NCBI GenBank assembly: GCA_041166745.1 | Contig: JBEEGH010000028.1 | Location: 351,331-415,330 of the forward strand | DNA from: DASUCS01 sp041166745 | GTDB taxonomy: Bacteria > Actinomycetota > Acidimicrobiia > Acidimicrobiales > JACDCH01 | Reading direction: 5' to 3' | DNA length: 64,000 bases | Part shown: piece after piece, positions 16,667-24,500 of the stretch | Position numbering within the stretch: position 1 is the stretch's first letter | Layout: every line of letters begins with the position of its first letter | The notes under the pieces: generated by a model | Told to the model about the DNA's origin: nothing | The model's input: only the letters and a program-made list of their open reading frames with translations | The model's database searches: none | Position numbers and translations under genes: made by a program

Positions 16667-18409
16667 ATGACCTACCAGTCCCTGTATCGGCGCTTCCGGC
16701 CTCGCCGGTTCGCCGACATCAAGGGGCAGGATCACATCGTCACCGCCTTGCAGAACTCGGTGCGCGAGAACCGAGTCGGTCACGCCTATCTCTTCAGCGG
16801 CCCGCGCGGTACGGGCAAGACGACCTCGGCGCGCGTCCTCGCGAAGGTCCTCAACTGCGCAAATCCAGTCGACGGCGAGCCGTGCCTCGAGTGCGAGTCG
16901 TGCAAGAGCATCGAAGCGGGCACGAGCTTCGACGTCCACGAGCTCGACGCCGCGTCGAACAACAAGGTCGACGACATCCGCGATCTGATCGAGCGCGTCG
17001 CCTTCGCCACACCGGGTCGTACGAAGCTGTACATCCTCGACGAGGTCCACATGCTCACCGCGTCGGCCTCGGCCGCGCTGCTGAAGACCCTCGAAGAACC
17101 GCCGCCGGGTGTCGTGTTCGTGCTGGCCACGACCGACCCGCAGAAGGTCATCCCGACGATTCGTAGCCGCACACAGCATTTCGAGTTCCACCTGCTACCG
17201 GCGGCTCCCCTCGAGGAGTACGTCCGCCACGTCGTCGACGAGGCCGGCCTCGATGTCACGCCCGACGCCATCGACCACGCGGTGCGCGCCGGCAACGGGT
17301 CCGCTCGCGACGCGTTGTCCGCGCTCGAGCAGGTGGTCGCGGCCGGAGGGGTGGCAGAGCGCGAGATCTCCGTCGACGAGCTCGTCGAGGGACTCATCGA
17401 ACGTGACAGCGGCCGTGTGCTCGTTGCGGTGGCTGACGCCGTCAACGTCGGTCGCGATCCGCGCCTGCTCGGCCAACAGTTGGTCATCCGGTTGCGCGAC
17501 GTCTTCCTCGGCGCCATGAAGGCACCGCTCGATCATCTGGCCGACGCCGATCGTGAGCGTGTCGACGGTCTGGTCGAACGGTTCGACCGCCCGTTCATCA
17601 CCCGCTGCATCGAGGTGCTGGGTGACGCGCTCGCCGCCATGGTCGACGCCGTTGATCAGCGCATCGTGCTGGAAGCCGCACTGATCCGGCTGGCCAGCCT
17701 CGAAGTCGACACATCGCCGGCCGCGTTGCTCGAACGCATCGAGCGCCTCGAGCGCGCGCTTGCCAGCGGAACTGCGCCGGCCCCGTCGACAGCTCCTGCG
17801 GCCGCGGCCCCGCCGCCCGCACAGAGGACCGAAGGGCCGGCGGCGGCAGGTCGTCGCGCCATCACCCCAACTGCGATCACCCCAACTGCCATCGCGTCAA
17901 CGGCGAGCACCGCCACCGCGTCGCCGTCACCCGCGTCCGTACCCAGTGCGGCCGTGCTGACGCGTGATCTGCCGAGCCGCGACGACCTGACCTTGGCATG
18001 GGGCGACGAGCTTCTCGCCAAGATCCCGCGCGCCGCCAAGGCGCGTTACACCGCTGGCCGGTTCGTCGAGGTCGGCGCAAACGGCGCGGTGTTCGCGGTG
18101 CCGAACGCGCCGCACATGGCGAAGTGCGAGGAGTTCCGCGAGGCGGTCGAACACGTCTTGGCCGACCACTTCGGCCGTCCCGTGCCGCTCGTGCTCACCG
18201 TCGACACCGTGGCCGTCCCGCCGCCCGCGGCACCGACCAAGGCGGCTGCGGCGACGCGAACCGTGACGCCGCGGGCCGTCGAGGAGCCGGAGGAAATCAT
18301 CGACGTGCACGATCTCGAGGATGCGCCCGCAGACGACCGCACGAGTCTCGACCAGTTGGCCGACGCATTTCCGGGTGCGGAGTTGTTGCCGGAGGACAAC
18401 GGTGCCTGA
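16667..18409 (+). CDS. dnaX: DNA polymerase III subunit gamma/tau
   Basis: A 580-residue clamp-loader ATPase that loads the beta sliding clamp and organises the replisome. The start MTYQSLYRRFRPRRFADIKG is the canonical N-terminus. Walker A is GPRGTGKT at residues 45-52. A four-Cys zinc site follows (C64, C73, C76, C79), then LYILDEVHML (Walker B) and the ALLKTLEEPP and IRSRTQHFEF sensor regions. Residues about 365-435 are a low-complexity Ala/Pro/Thr linker containing a short tandem repeat (ITPTA). The C-terminal domain would bind the polymerase subunit. I see no A-rich slippage site, so a separate gamma form by frameshift is not evident. The 3' end overlaps the ybaB gene by eight bases. Confidence 0.97.
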   Translation: MTYQSLYRRFRPRRFADIKGQDHIVTALQNSVRENRVGHAYLFSGPRGTGKTTSARVLAKVLNCANPVDGEPCLECESCKSIEAGTSFDVHELDAASNNKVDDIRDLIERVAFATPGRTKLYILDEVHMLTASASAALLKTLEEPPPGVVFVLATTDPQKVIPTIRSRTQHFEFHLLPAAPLEEYVRHVVDEAGLDVTPDAIDHAVRAGNGSARDALSALEQVVAAGGVAEREISVDELVEGLIERDSGRVLVAVADAVNVGRDPRLLGQQLVIRLRDVFLGAMKAPLDHLADADRERVDGLVERFDRPFITRCIEVLGDALAAMVDAVDQRIVLEAALIRLASLEVDTSPAALLERIERLERALASGTAPAPSTAPAAAAPPPAQRTEGPAAAGRRAITPTAITPTAIASTASTATASPSPASVPSAAVLTRDLPSRDDLTLAWGDELLAKIPRAAKARYTAGRFVEVGANGAVFAVPNAPHMAKCEEFREAVEHVLADHFGRPVPLVLTVDTVAVPPPAAPTKAAAATRTVTPRAVEEPEEIIDVHDLEDAPADDRTSLDQLADAFPGAELLPEDNGA

Positions 18410-18764
18410 CGACGAAGTCCCCGCGGTGCCGGAGATGCCCGATCTCGGCGGCATCTTCGACAGCTTTCAGAAGGTGCAGGAGGCGCGGTCGCAGACCTAT
18501 GAGGGTCACGCCGGCGGCGGTGCCGTCGTGGTTCGAGCGACCGGCGACCTCGAGTTCGAGTCGGTCACGATCGCGCCTGAGGTGGTCGACCCTTCGGACG
18601 TCGAGATGTTGCAAGACCTCGTGCTGGCCGCGTTGCACGATCTCGCGTCGACGATGGCCAGCGCGCAACAGGAAGCGATGGGAGCGCTGGGCGCCCTCGG
18701 CGGGCTCGACCTCGGCGGCCTGCTCGGTGGCGGCGCGATCGACGCGTCCTCCGACGAGGCCTGA
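18402..18764 (+). CDS. ybaB: YbaB/EbfC-family nucleoid-associated protein
   Basis: A 120-residue small DNA-binding protein. The body QKVQEARSQTYEGHAGGGAVVVRATGDLEFESVTI matches the YbaB core, in which a helix precedes a two-stranded sheet, and VVDPSDVEMLQDLVLAALHDL gives the second helix. The tail is a Gly/Leu-rich GGLDLGGLLGGG. The family forms dimeric tweezers on DNA. The GTG at 18402 has a GGAGGA ribosome-binding site and overlaps the dnaX stop. Upstream extension of the frame is inside dnaX. Its place between dnaX and recR is the widely conserved order. Confidence 0.93.
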   Translation: MPDDEVPAVPEMPDLGGIFDSFQKVQEARSQTYEGHAGGGAVVVRATGDLEFESVTIAPEVVDPSDVEMLQDLVLAALHDLASTMASAQQEAMGALGALGGLDLGGLLGGGAIDASSDEA

Positions 18765-18770
18765 CGATCG

Positions 18771-19388
18771 ATGGCGGTCTACGCCGCACCGGTTCAAGAT
18801 CTGATCGACGAGCTCGGCCGGCTGCCGGGCATCGGTCCGAAGTCGGCGCAGCGCATCGCATTTCATCTGTTGAAGTTGCAGCGGTCCGACGCGGCGCGCC
18901 TGGCCAACGCGATTGTCGAGGCGAAGGACAAGGTCACGTTCTGCTCCCGATGCTTCAACATCGCGGAAGGCAGCGGCGAGGCTGACACGAGCTGCTCGAT
19001 CTGTCTTGACGAGCGCCGCGACGCGACGGTGCTGTGTGTCGTCGAGGAACCGCGCGACATCGTCTCCGTCGAGAAGACCGGTGAGTTCCGCGGGCGCTAC
19101 CACGTGCTGCAGGGGGCGATCAGCCCCATCGAAGGGGTGGGTCCGGATCAGTTGCGAGTGAAGGAGTTGCTCGTTCGGCTCGAGGACGAACGCGTGCAGG
19201 AGATCATCCTCTGCACGAACCCGAACATCGAAGGCGAAGCCACCGCGCTGTATCTCGCCCGTCTGCTCAAGCCGATCGGCCTGCGGGTGACGCGGATCGC
19301 CAGCGGACTACCGGTGGGCGGCGACCTCGAGTACGCCGACGAACTGACGTTGGGCCGAGCGCTCGAAGGCCGCCGCGACGTCGACTGA
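18771..19388 (+). CDS. recR: recombination mediator RecR
   Basis: A 205-residue protein that acts with RecO and RecF to load RecA at gaps. It has the N-terminal helix-hairpin-helix (LIDELGRLPGIGPKSAQRIAFHLL), a four-Cys zinc finger (C58, C61, C75, C78), and a Toprim domain (VCVVEEPRDIVSVEKTGEF; then CTNPNIEGEATALYLARLLK). The C-terminal ITRIASGLPVGGDLEYADE-type segment (here VTRIASGLPVGGDLEYADEL) is highly conserved. Length is normal. ATG at 18771 follows the ybaB stop by six bases, so it belongs to the dnaX operon. Confidence 0.97.
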   Translation: MAVYAAPVQDLIDELGRLPGIGPKSAQRIAFHLLKLQRSDAARLANAIVEAKDKVTFCSRCFNIAEGSGEADTSCSICLDERRDATVLCVVEEPRDIVSVEKTGEFRGRYHVLQGAISPIEGVGPDQLRVKELLVRLEDERVQEIILCTNPNIEGEATALYLARLLKPIGLRVTRIASGLPVGGDLEYADELTLGRALEGRRDVD

Positions 19389-19406
19389 GGAAGCCATAAA
19401 AGCCAC

Positions 19407-19428
19407 AAAAGTCGCAAATCCGACAGGA
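19407..19428 (+). promoter_or_regulatory. shared upstream box B
   Basis: The sequence AAAAGTCGCAAATCCGACAG (continuing GA) nearly repeats box A at 16069-16089. Here it ends 72 bases before the GTG start. It also forms most of the left arm of an inverted repeat. Just upstream sit three imperfect 9-base repeats (GCCATAAAA, GCCACAAAA, GTCGCAAAT) at 19393-19419. Confidence 0.45.
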
Positions 19429-19480
19429 CCTTTCGGACTGTTGGCGAACTGCTTCCCTGACGTTCCTGTCAGATTTGCGA
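19412..19480 (+). repeat. 17-bp inverted repeat in leader of small secreted protein
   Basis: The left arm TCGCAAATCCGACAGGA (19412-19428) and the right arm TCCTGTCAGATTTGCGA (19464-19480) are complementary at 16 of 17 positions, with a 35-base spacer. The right arm ends six bases before the GGAGGGG ribosome-binding site of the 19501 gene. In RNA it would form a long-loop hairpin next to the ribosome-binding site; in DNA it could be a two-site operator. It begins 23 bases after recR and has no T tract, so a simple terminator is less likely. Confidence 0.6.
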
Positions 19481-19500
19481 TCCTCTGGAGGGGAAACACC

Positions 19501-19863
19501 GTGAAGATTCGTGTCCTCATCGTCGGTGGCGCCGTTGCCGCGCTCTCGACGCTCTCTCTCGCCGCCAACGCCGCGCCCGGGCAAGGCGGAAACTGCACGA
19601 CCAGCACCAAGCCAACGCCACCCGCGGGTGCGCAGCAGGTCCCTCTGCCCGACGGTGGCTTCGCGTACGCCGGCGGGGATCAGACCAGCGGTGCGGTCGG
19701 GTCGCAGGGCCCGAAGGGCTGGATCCAGGGCAGTGGCGGCACCGCCTCGAACGGCGGGCACATCTCCGGCTACCAGACGGAGAGCGGCCTCAACGGCAGC
19801 CTGACCATCGGCGCGGCTCCGGCCGTTTGCGTCGCCGTCAACGGCACCGGAGTCCACTCCTGA
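19501..19863 (+). CDS. small secreted Gly-rich protein
   Basis: A 120-residue protein with a signal peptide (KIRVLIVGGAVAALSTLSLA, cleavage near ANA-AP). The mature part is rich in Gly, Ser, Thr and Gln with only two cysteines (GNCTTS and AVCVAV). The frame extends upstream to 19441, but the GTG at 19501 sits behind a strong CTGGAGGGG ribosome-binding site and starts the signal peptide. It resembles the secreted protein at 16231 in size and style, and both share an upstream box. The function is unknown. A perfect terminator follows. Confidence 0.72.
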   Translation: MKIRVLIVGGAVAALSTLSLAANAAPGQGGNCTTSTKPTPPAGAQQVPLPDGGFAYAGGDQTSGAVGSQGPKGWIQGSGGTASNGGHISGYQTESGLNGSLTIGAAPAVCVAVNGTGVHS

Positions 19864-19884
19864 GCTGATCAAGGAAGCATTCGA

Positions 19885-19912
19885 GACGACGGGGCCTTCG
19901 GGCCCCGTCGTC
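19885..19912 (+). terminator. hairpin terminator with UUCG loop
   Basis: A perfect 12-bp stem GACGACGGGGCC / GGCCCCGTCGTC around a TTCG tetraloop lies 21 bases after the small secreted protein stop. This is one of the strongest hairpins in the window. Confidence 0.85.
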
Positions 19913-20179
19913 CGCGTCAGGGCTCAAAACGAATTGAAACCCGTGCGCCGCCTGGACGGGTCGGGCGCGGGCGGACGAGTTCCGACCCGGCCATGGCGGC
20001 ACATCGGGTTTCGGGCCGATCCTGGTGGGTGGGGGTACCAGAACCGGACACTTTGTGTTGCGGAGAGATTACGATCTTTACGAGGGGATGACAAGAGGCC
20101 ACCCCGACGAAAGCACCGCTACCCGAGGGCGTACAAGGCCCAAACGCGTTTTTGAAAAAACTTTTTCCGCGCCCGGGAG
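19913..20179. other. gene-free stretch with AT-rich patch
   Basis: Together with the terminator, about 316 bases lie between the secreted-protein stop and the thiolase stop. No convincing gene is present. From 20050 to 20165 the sequence is clearly less GC-rich than its surroundings. It includes GGACAC and TACGAT spaced 18 bases apart (about 20048-20077), which could be a promoter, and AAACGCGTTT followed by A and T runs (about 20141-20167). A small RNA ending at the T-rich part is possible. The open frames crossing it use codons unlike the neighbours (AGA, ACA, TTT). The stretch may also serve as the 3' end of the thiolase transcript. Confidence 0.35.
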
Positions 20180-21361
20180 TCAGCCCACGGACAGCAGGAT
20201 GGCGTCGCCCTGGCCGCCGCCGCCGCACAGCGCCGCGGCCCCGAGCCCACCGCCACGGCGACGGAGCTCGAGCAGCAACGTGAGGGCGACCCGGTTGCCG
20301 GACATGCCAACGGGGTGACCGAGGGCGATCGCGCCGCCGTTGACGTTCACGATGTCGTCCTTGATGCCGAGGTCGGCCATCGCCGCGAGGCCCACCGCGG
20401 CGAACGCCTCGTTGAGCTCGAACAGATCGACGTCGCTCACCTTCTTGCCCACCTTGTCGAGCGCACGCTTGATGGCCCGCGATGGCTGCGTCAGCAGAGA
20501 CGGGTCGGGCCCGGCGACCTGGCCGTAGCCCACGATCTCGCCGAGTGGTGTCACGCCGAGCTCGTCGGCCTTCGCTTTCGTCGTGACGATCACCGCTGAG
20601 CCGCCGTCGGAGATCTGCGACGCGTTGCCGGCCGTGATGTTGCCCGCCTTGTCGAACGCGGGGCGCAGCGCGCCGAGCGACTCTGCCGTGGTGCCCGGAC
20701 GGACGCCTTCATCGGTGTCGAACAGCACGGGATCACCTTTGCGCTGTGGGATCTCGATCGGAACGATCTCTTCGGCCAGCTTGCCGTCCTTGATCGCCGC
20801 GGCGGCACGGTCGTGCGACTGCGCGGCCAGCTCGTCCTGCGGCTCGCGAGCGAGGTTGGCCGATGCCGCGTACTTCTCCGTAGCGCCGCCCATCGCCATC
20901 TTGTCGAACGCGCAGAACAGGCCGTCGTACGCGCACGAGTCGACGAGGGTGCCGTCGCCGTAGCGGTAGCCGGCGCGGGCTCCCGGGAGCAGGTACGGCG
21001 ACTGCGTCATCGATTCCATGCCGCCGGCGACCACGATGTCGGCTTCTCCGGCCTGGATCATCTGGTCGGCGAGGTAGATCGTGTTGAGGCCCGACAGGCA
21101 CACCTTGTTCACGGTGGTGGCGGGGACGGTCATCGGGATGCCGGCATGCGCTGCGGCCTGGCGGGCGGTGATCTGGCCCGTCCCGGCCTGGAGCACGTGA
21201 CCCATGAAGACATAGTCGATCTGTTCGGGAGTCAGCCCGGCCCGCTCGAGGGCGGCCTTGATCGCGAACCCGCCGAGCTCCGCGGCCGAGAACCCGGCCA
21301 GGGCGCCCGAGAGCTTGCCGATCGGCGTGCGAGCGCCGGCGATGATCACAGAACCAGCCAT
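20180..21361 (-). CDS. acetyl-CoA acetyltransferase (thiolase)
   Basis: A 393-residue thiolase that condenses two acetyl-CoA to acetoacetyl-CoA or runs in reverse in beta-oxidation. It begins MAGSVIIAGARTPIGKLSGA. The nucleophilic Cys is C88 in VNKVCLSGLN. The C-terminal motifs NVNGGAIALGHPVGMSGNR (His) and AALCGGGGQGDAI (second Cys) are intact, as is NEAFAA. Length is standard. The start at 21361 has a GGGGGAGG ribosome-binding site; the open frame beyond it lacks homology. With ccr at 26264, hydroxybutyryl-CoA dehydrogenase at 41147 and ecm at 38495 it could open the ethylmalonyl-CoA route. Confidence 0.93.
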   Translation of the reverse strand: MAGSVIIAGARTPIGKLSGALAGFSAAELGGFAIKAALERAGLTPEQIDYVFMGHVLQAGTGQITARQAAAHAGIPMTVPATTVNKVCLSGLNTIYLADQMIQAGEADIVVAGGMESMTQSPYLLPGARAGYRYGDGTLVDSCAYDGLFCAFDKMAMGGATEKYAASANLAREPQDELAAQSHDRAAAAIKDGKLAEEIVPIEIPQRKGDPVLFDTDEGVRPGTTAESLGALRPAFDKAGNITAGNASQISDGGSAVIVTTKAKADELGVTPLGEIVGYGQVAGPDPSLLTQPSRAIKRALDKVGKKVSDVDLFELNEAFAAVGLAAMADLGIKDDIVNVNGGAIALGHPVGMSGNRVALTLLLELRRRGGGLGAAALCGGGGQGDAILLSVG

Positions 21362-21514
21362 CAAGAGCCTCCCCCAAGGGTGCGAAACGTCCCGGGAGTC
21401 TAGGGAAGTCGCGTTCCGTTCACGAAAGCGCGGCAGGAGTTCGTGCGGTACCGGCGAACTGCTCCCTCCAAAGGACGAGTACGGGGCGCGGGTCGCCCGG
21501 CGGAGGAGAGTCGA

Positions 21515-24500
21515 ATGTCCAGGTGGAACCATCGCCGGCTGCGTCTGAGAGCCGTAGCGGTCATGCTCGTGGCGCTGGCGATGTTGCCGGTGGGCCTGTC
21601 GCAGTCCGCCGGTGCGGCTTCGGCCCCCACGACCCGCTACATGGTCGTGGGATTGGCTCCGGCCGGCAGCACCGTGCTGGCGAACTACGGCGGTGCTTCC
21701 GTGGTCGACCTGACGGCCGCACAAGCGGCGTCGGCGCGCGCCGCGGGCGCCCTTCTCGACCCACTACCCGACGCGCACTCGTTGAAGCTGATGCGCGGAA
21801 CGATCGACACCGCGTCACCGGCCCCGTCGCTGCCCGCCGGATTGCGGGCACCCGCCGCGCCGACGAGTTGGATCGTGCAGTTCGTCGGCCCACCGGGCGA
21901 CGGCTGGTACGAGGCCGTCGAGGCCGCCGGCTTCCATCGCGTCGCGCACGGCTACATCCCCGAGAACGGCTGGCTCGTTCGGGGCCAGGCCGACGCCGCC
22001 AACCGCGTGAGCCAGTTGCCGTTCGTGCAGGCGGTCATTCCCTACGCGCCCTACTACCGCATCGCCCCGAACTTGGCGGGCCTCACCGGCCTGCGCGAGG
22101 TGCGCGTGATGCTGTTCGACGACGCCGACGTGTCGACGACGATGGCCAAGCTCGGATCATTCGGCGCCGTCGAGTTGGCCCGTATCGACGACGCCGACGT
22201 GAAGCTCCTGCACATTCGTCTCGACGTGGCCGCGCTCACGAAGCTGGCACGCCTCGACACCGTCCAGTGGGTCGAGCTCGTGAAGCCGCTCACGCTGTTC
22301 AACGATCGCGCCGCTGACACGATGGGTCAGCGTCCGGTGTGGAGCGGAACGAGCGACGCTCCCGGTACCGCGTTCACGGGAGCCGGCGAGATCGTCGCCG
22401 TCGCCGACACCGGGATCGACACCGGCAACCCCGCGACCATTCACCCGGATTTCCGCGATCACATCCAGGAGCTGCAGGCATGGGGCCGCCCCGGTCCCGG
22501 CGGCGACATCCATTCCGGTGACCCCAGCGACAACCACGGCCACGGCACCCACACGTCGGGTTCCGTGGTCGGCGACGGCACGGCGTGGGGAACGCTGAAC
22601 CTGGCGGGCTGCACGATGACCTGCAGCCCGGCGAAGTCTCCGTCGGGCATGGCGCCGGACGCCAAGTTGGTGATGCAGTCGATCTCCGGCGCCGACGACA
22701 GCCTCACGGGCGTGCCCGAGGATCCGGGTGTCCTGTACCAGGCGGCCTACGACGCGGGTGCGCGTGTGCACTCAGACTCCTATGGGTCCGACTCGGCGGG
22801 GGTGTACGACACCCAGGCGTTCCTCCTCGATCGATGGATGGCCACGCATCCCGACATGCTCTTCGCGTTCGCCGCCGGCAATGCCGGCACTGACGCCGAC
22901 ACGAACGGCATCATCGACTTCGGTTCGATCGGATCGCCGGCGACCGCGAAGAACCTGCTCGCAGTCGGCGCGTCGGAAGACCAGCGCGGCTCCGGCTTCA
23001 CCTCAGGTGACGCGGGCGAAGCACTCGCAGGAGTTCCGTCGGGCCAACCGCTCTACTCCACGTACGCGGTCTTCTACGTCCCGCCTGCCGGGGCCCCCAT
23101 CGAGAACGACTTCATGTCGAACAACCGCGAGGGCATGGTGGCGTTCTCGTCGCGCGGCCCGACCGTCGATGGACGGATCAAGCCCGAGATCACCGCCATC
23201 GGTACGCACGTGTTGTCGACGAGATCGACGAAGATCCCCGACGCCGACATCGAAGCCCACTACTGGAGCCGCGCGTCGAACGGCTCTTCGGTCGGCAACC
23301 CGCTCGTCCCGGACTACCCGGCATCGACTGACCCGTTCTACGCATTCGACGGTGGGACGTCGATGGCCACACCCCTCGCGGCTGGCTCGGCCACGACCGT
23401 TCGGCAGTACCTGCGGACCGTTCGGAACATCGCGAGCCCGTCGTCGGGTCTGATGCGCGCGGCCATGACCATCGGCGCACACGAGTTGGCCGGTCAGTAC
23501 GACGCGCTGCATCCAGACGTCACTGCTCGGCCTGACAACAACGAGGGCTGGGGTCGTGTCGACGTGAAGGGCACCATTGACCCCGGCGGCGCGACGAAGT
23601 CGGCCTTCTATGACGACCCGGCCGGCCTGCGGATCGGTGGCAAGGCGCGCTACACGTTCCAGGTCAACAACACGACCGTACCGATGCGCGTTCAGCTCGG
23701 CTGGACCGACGTCGCCGGCAACGTGACCGCATCGAAGACGTTGGTCAACGATCTCGACCTCGTCGTGACCGCTCCAAATGGCACCACGTTCCGCGGCAAC
23801 ATGTTCGGGGCGCGCACCAACGGCGAGACGCCTTCGGCACCGAACCCGGCGAACGGGAATCACGTCGACACGCTCGAGGGCGTCGACGTGCCCGCGTCAG
23901 CGATGCAGACCGGCACCTGGACGGTCGACGTCGTCGGCTTCAACGTGCCGGCGGCACCGCAGACGTATGGGCTTGCTGTTCGCGGCGGCCTCACCAACGC
24001 CTCGGTGAGTGCGGTGCATCTCGACGCCGGTGCCGCTCGTGGTGACGGCCGGCCGGTGCAGATCGTGGTGAACGACGCGAAGGCCGATACGAGCGCGGCG
24101 CTCAACAGGGTGAGCGTGAAGGTGACGTCCACCAGCGACAGCGCGGGCATCACCCGGTCGCTGCCGGAGACCGCCGCGCACAGTGGCGTGTTCACCGGTG
24201 CGTTCAGGGTTGCGGCTCCGGGCGCGCCGTCGAATCAACAGAAGGGCGCCATCCAGGGGGCCAACGGCGACACCATCACGGTCGCCTACATCGACAAGCT
24301 GGGTGCCACTCGCTCCGCGACCGCCTTGGTCGACAACCGCGCACCGCTCGTGAACGGAACGACAACTGGTGCGGTGACGCCGTTCAACGCAACCGTGGCG
24401 TTCCACTCCGATGAGCTCGCCATAGGGAACATCCAGGCGAGCAACCGACCGTCGGTGACGCCGGCGGACGTGAACGTGTCCGACAACGCCCTGGTCAACG

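Noticed and set aside
16667..18409. programmed frameshift in dnaX giving a gamma form
   Set aside because: No A-rich slippery heptamer followed by a hairpin is visible; the linker is GC-rich.
19389..20180. signal recognition particle RNA near dnaX-recR
   Set aside because: In some bacteria the SRP RNA gene is next to dnaX. I looked for the conserved GGAAG...AGCAGC core in both flanks and did not find it.
20025..20318. 97-codon frame crossing the AT-rich intergenic patch
   Set aside because: It runs 139 bases into the antisense of the thiolase, uses rare codons and has no ribosome-binding site; kept only as an unexplained region.
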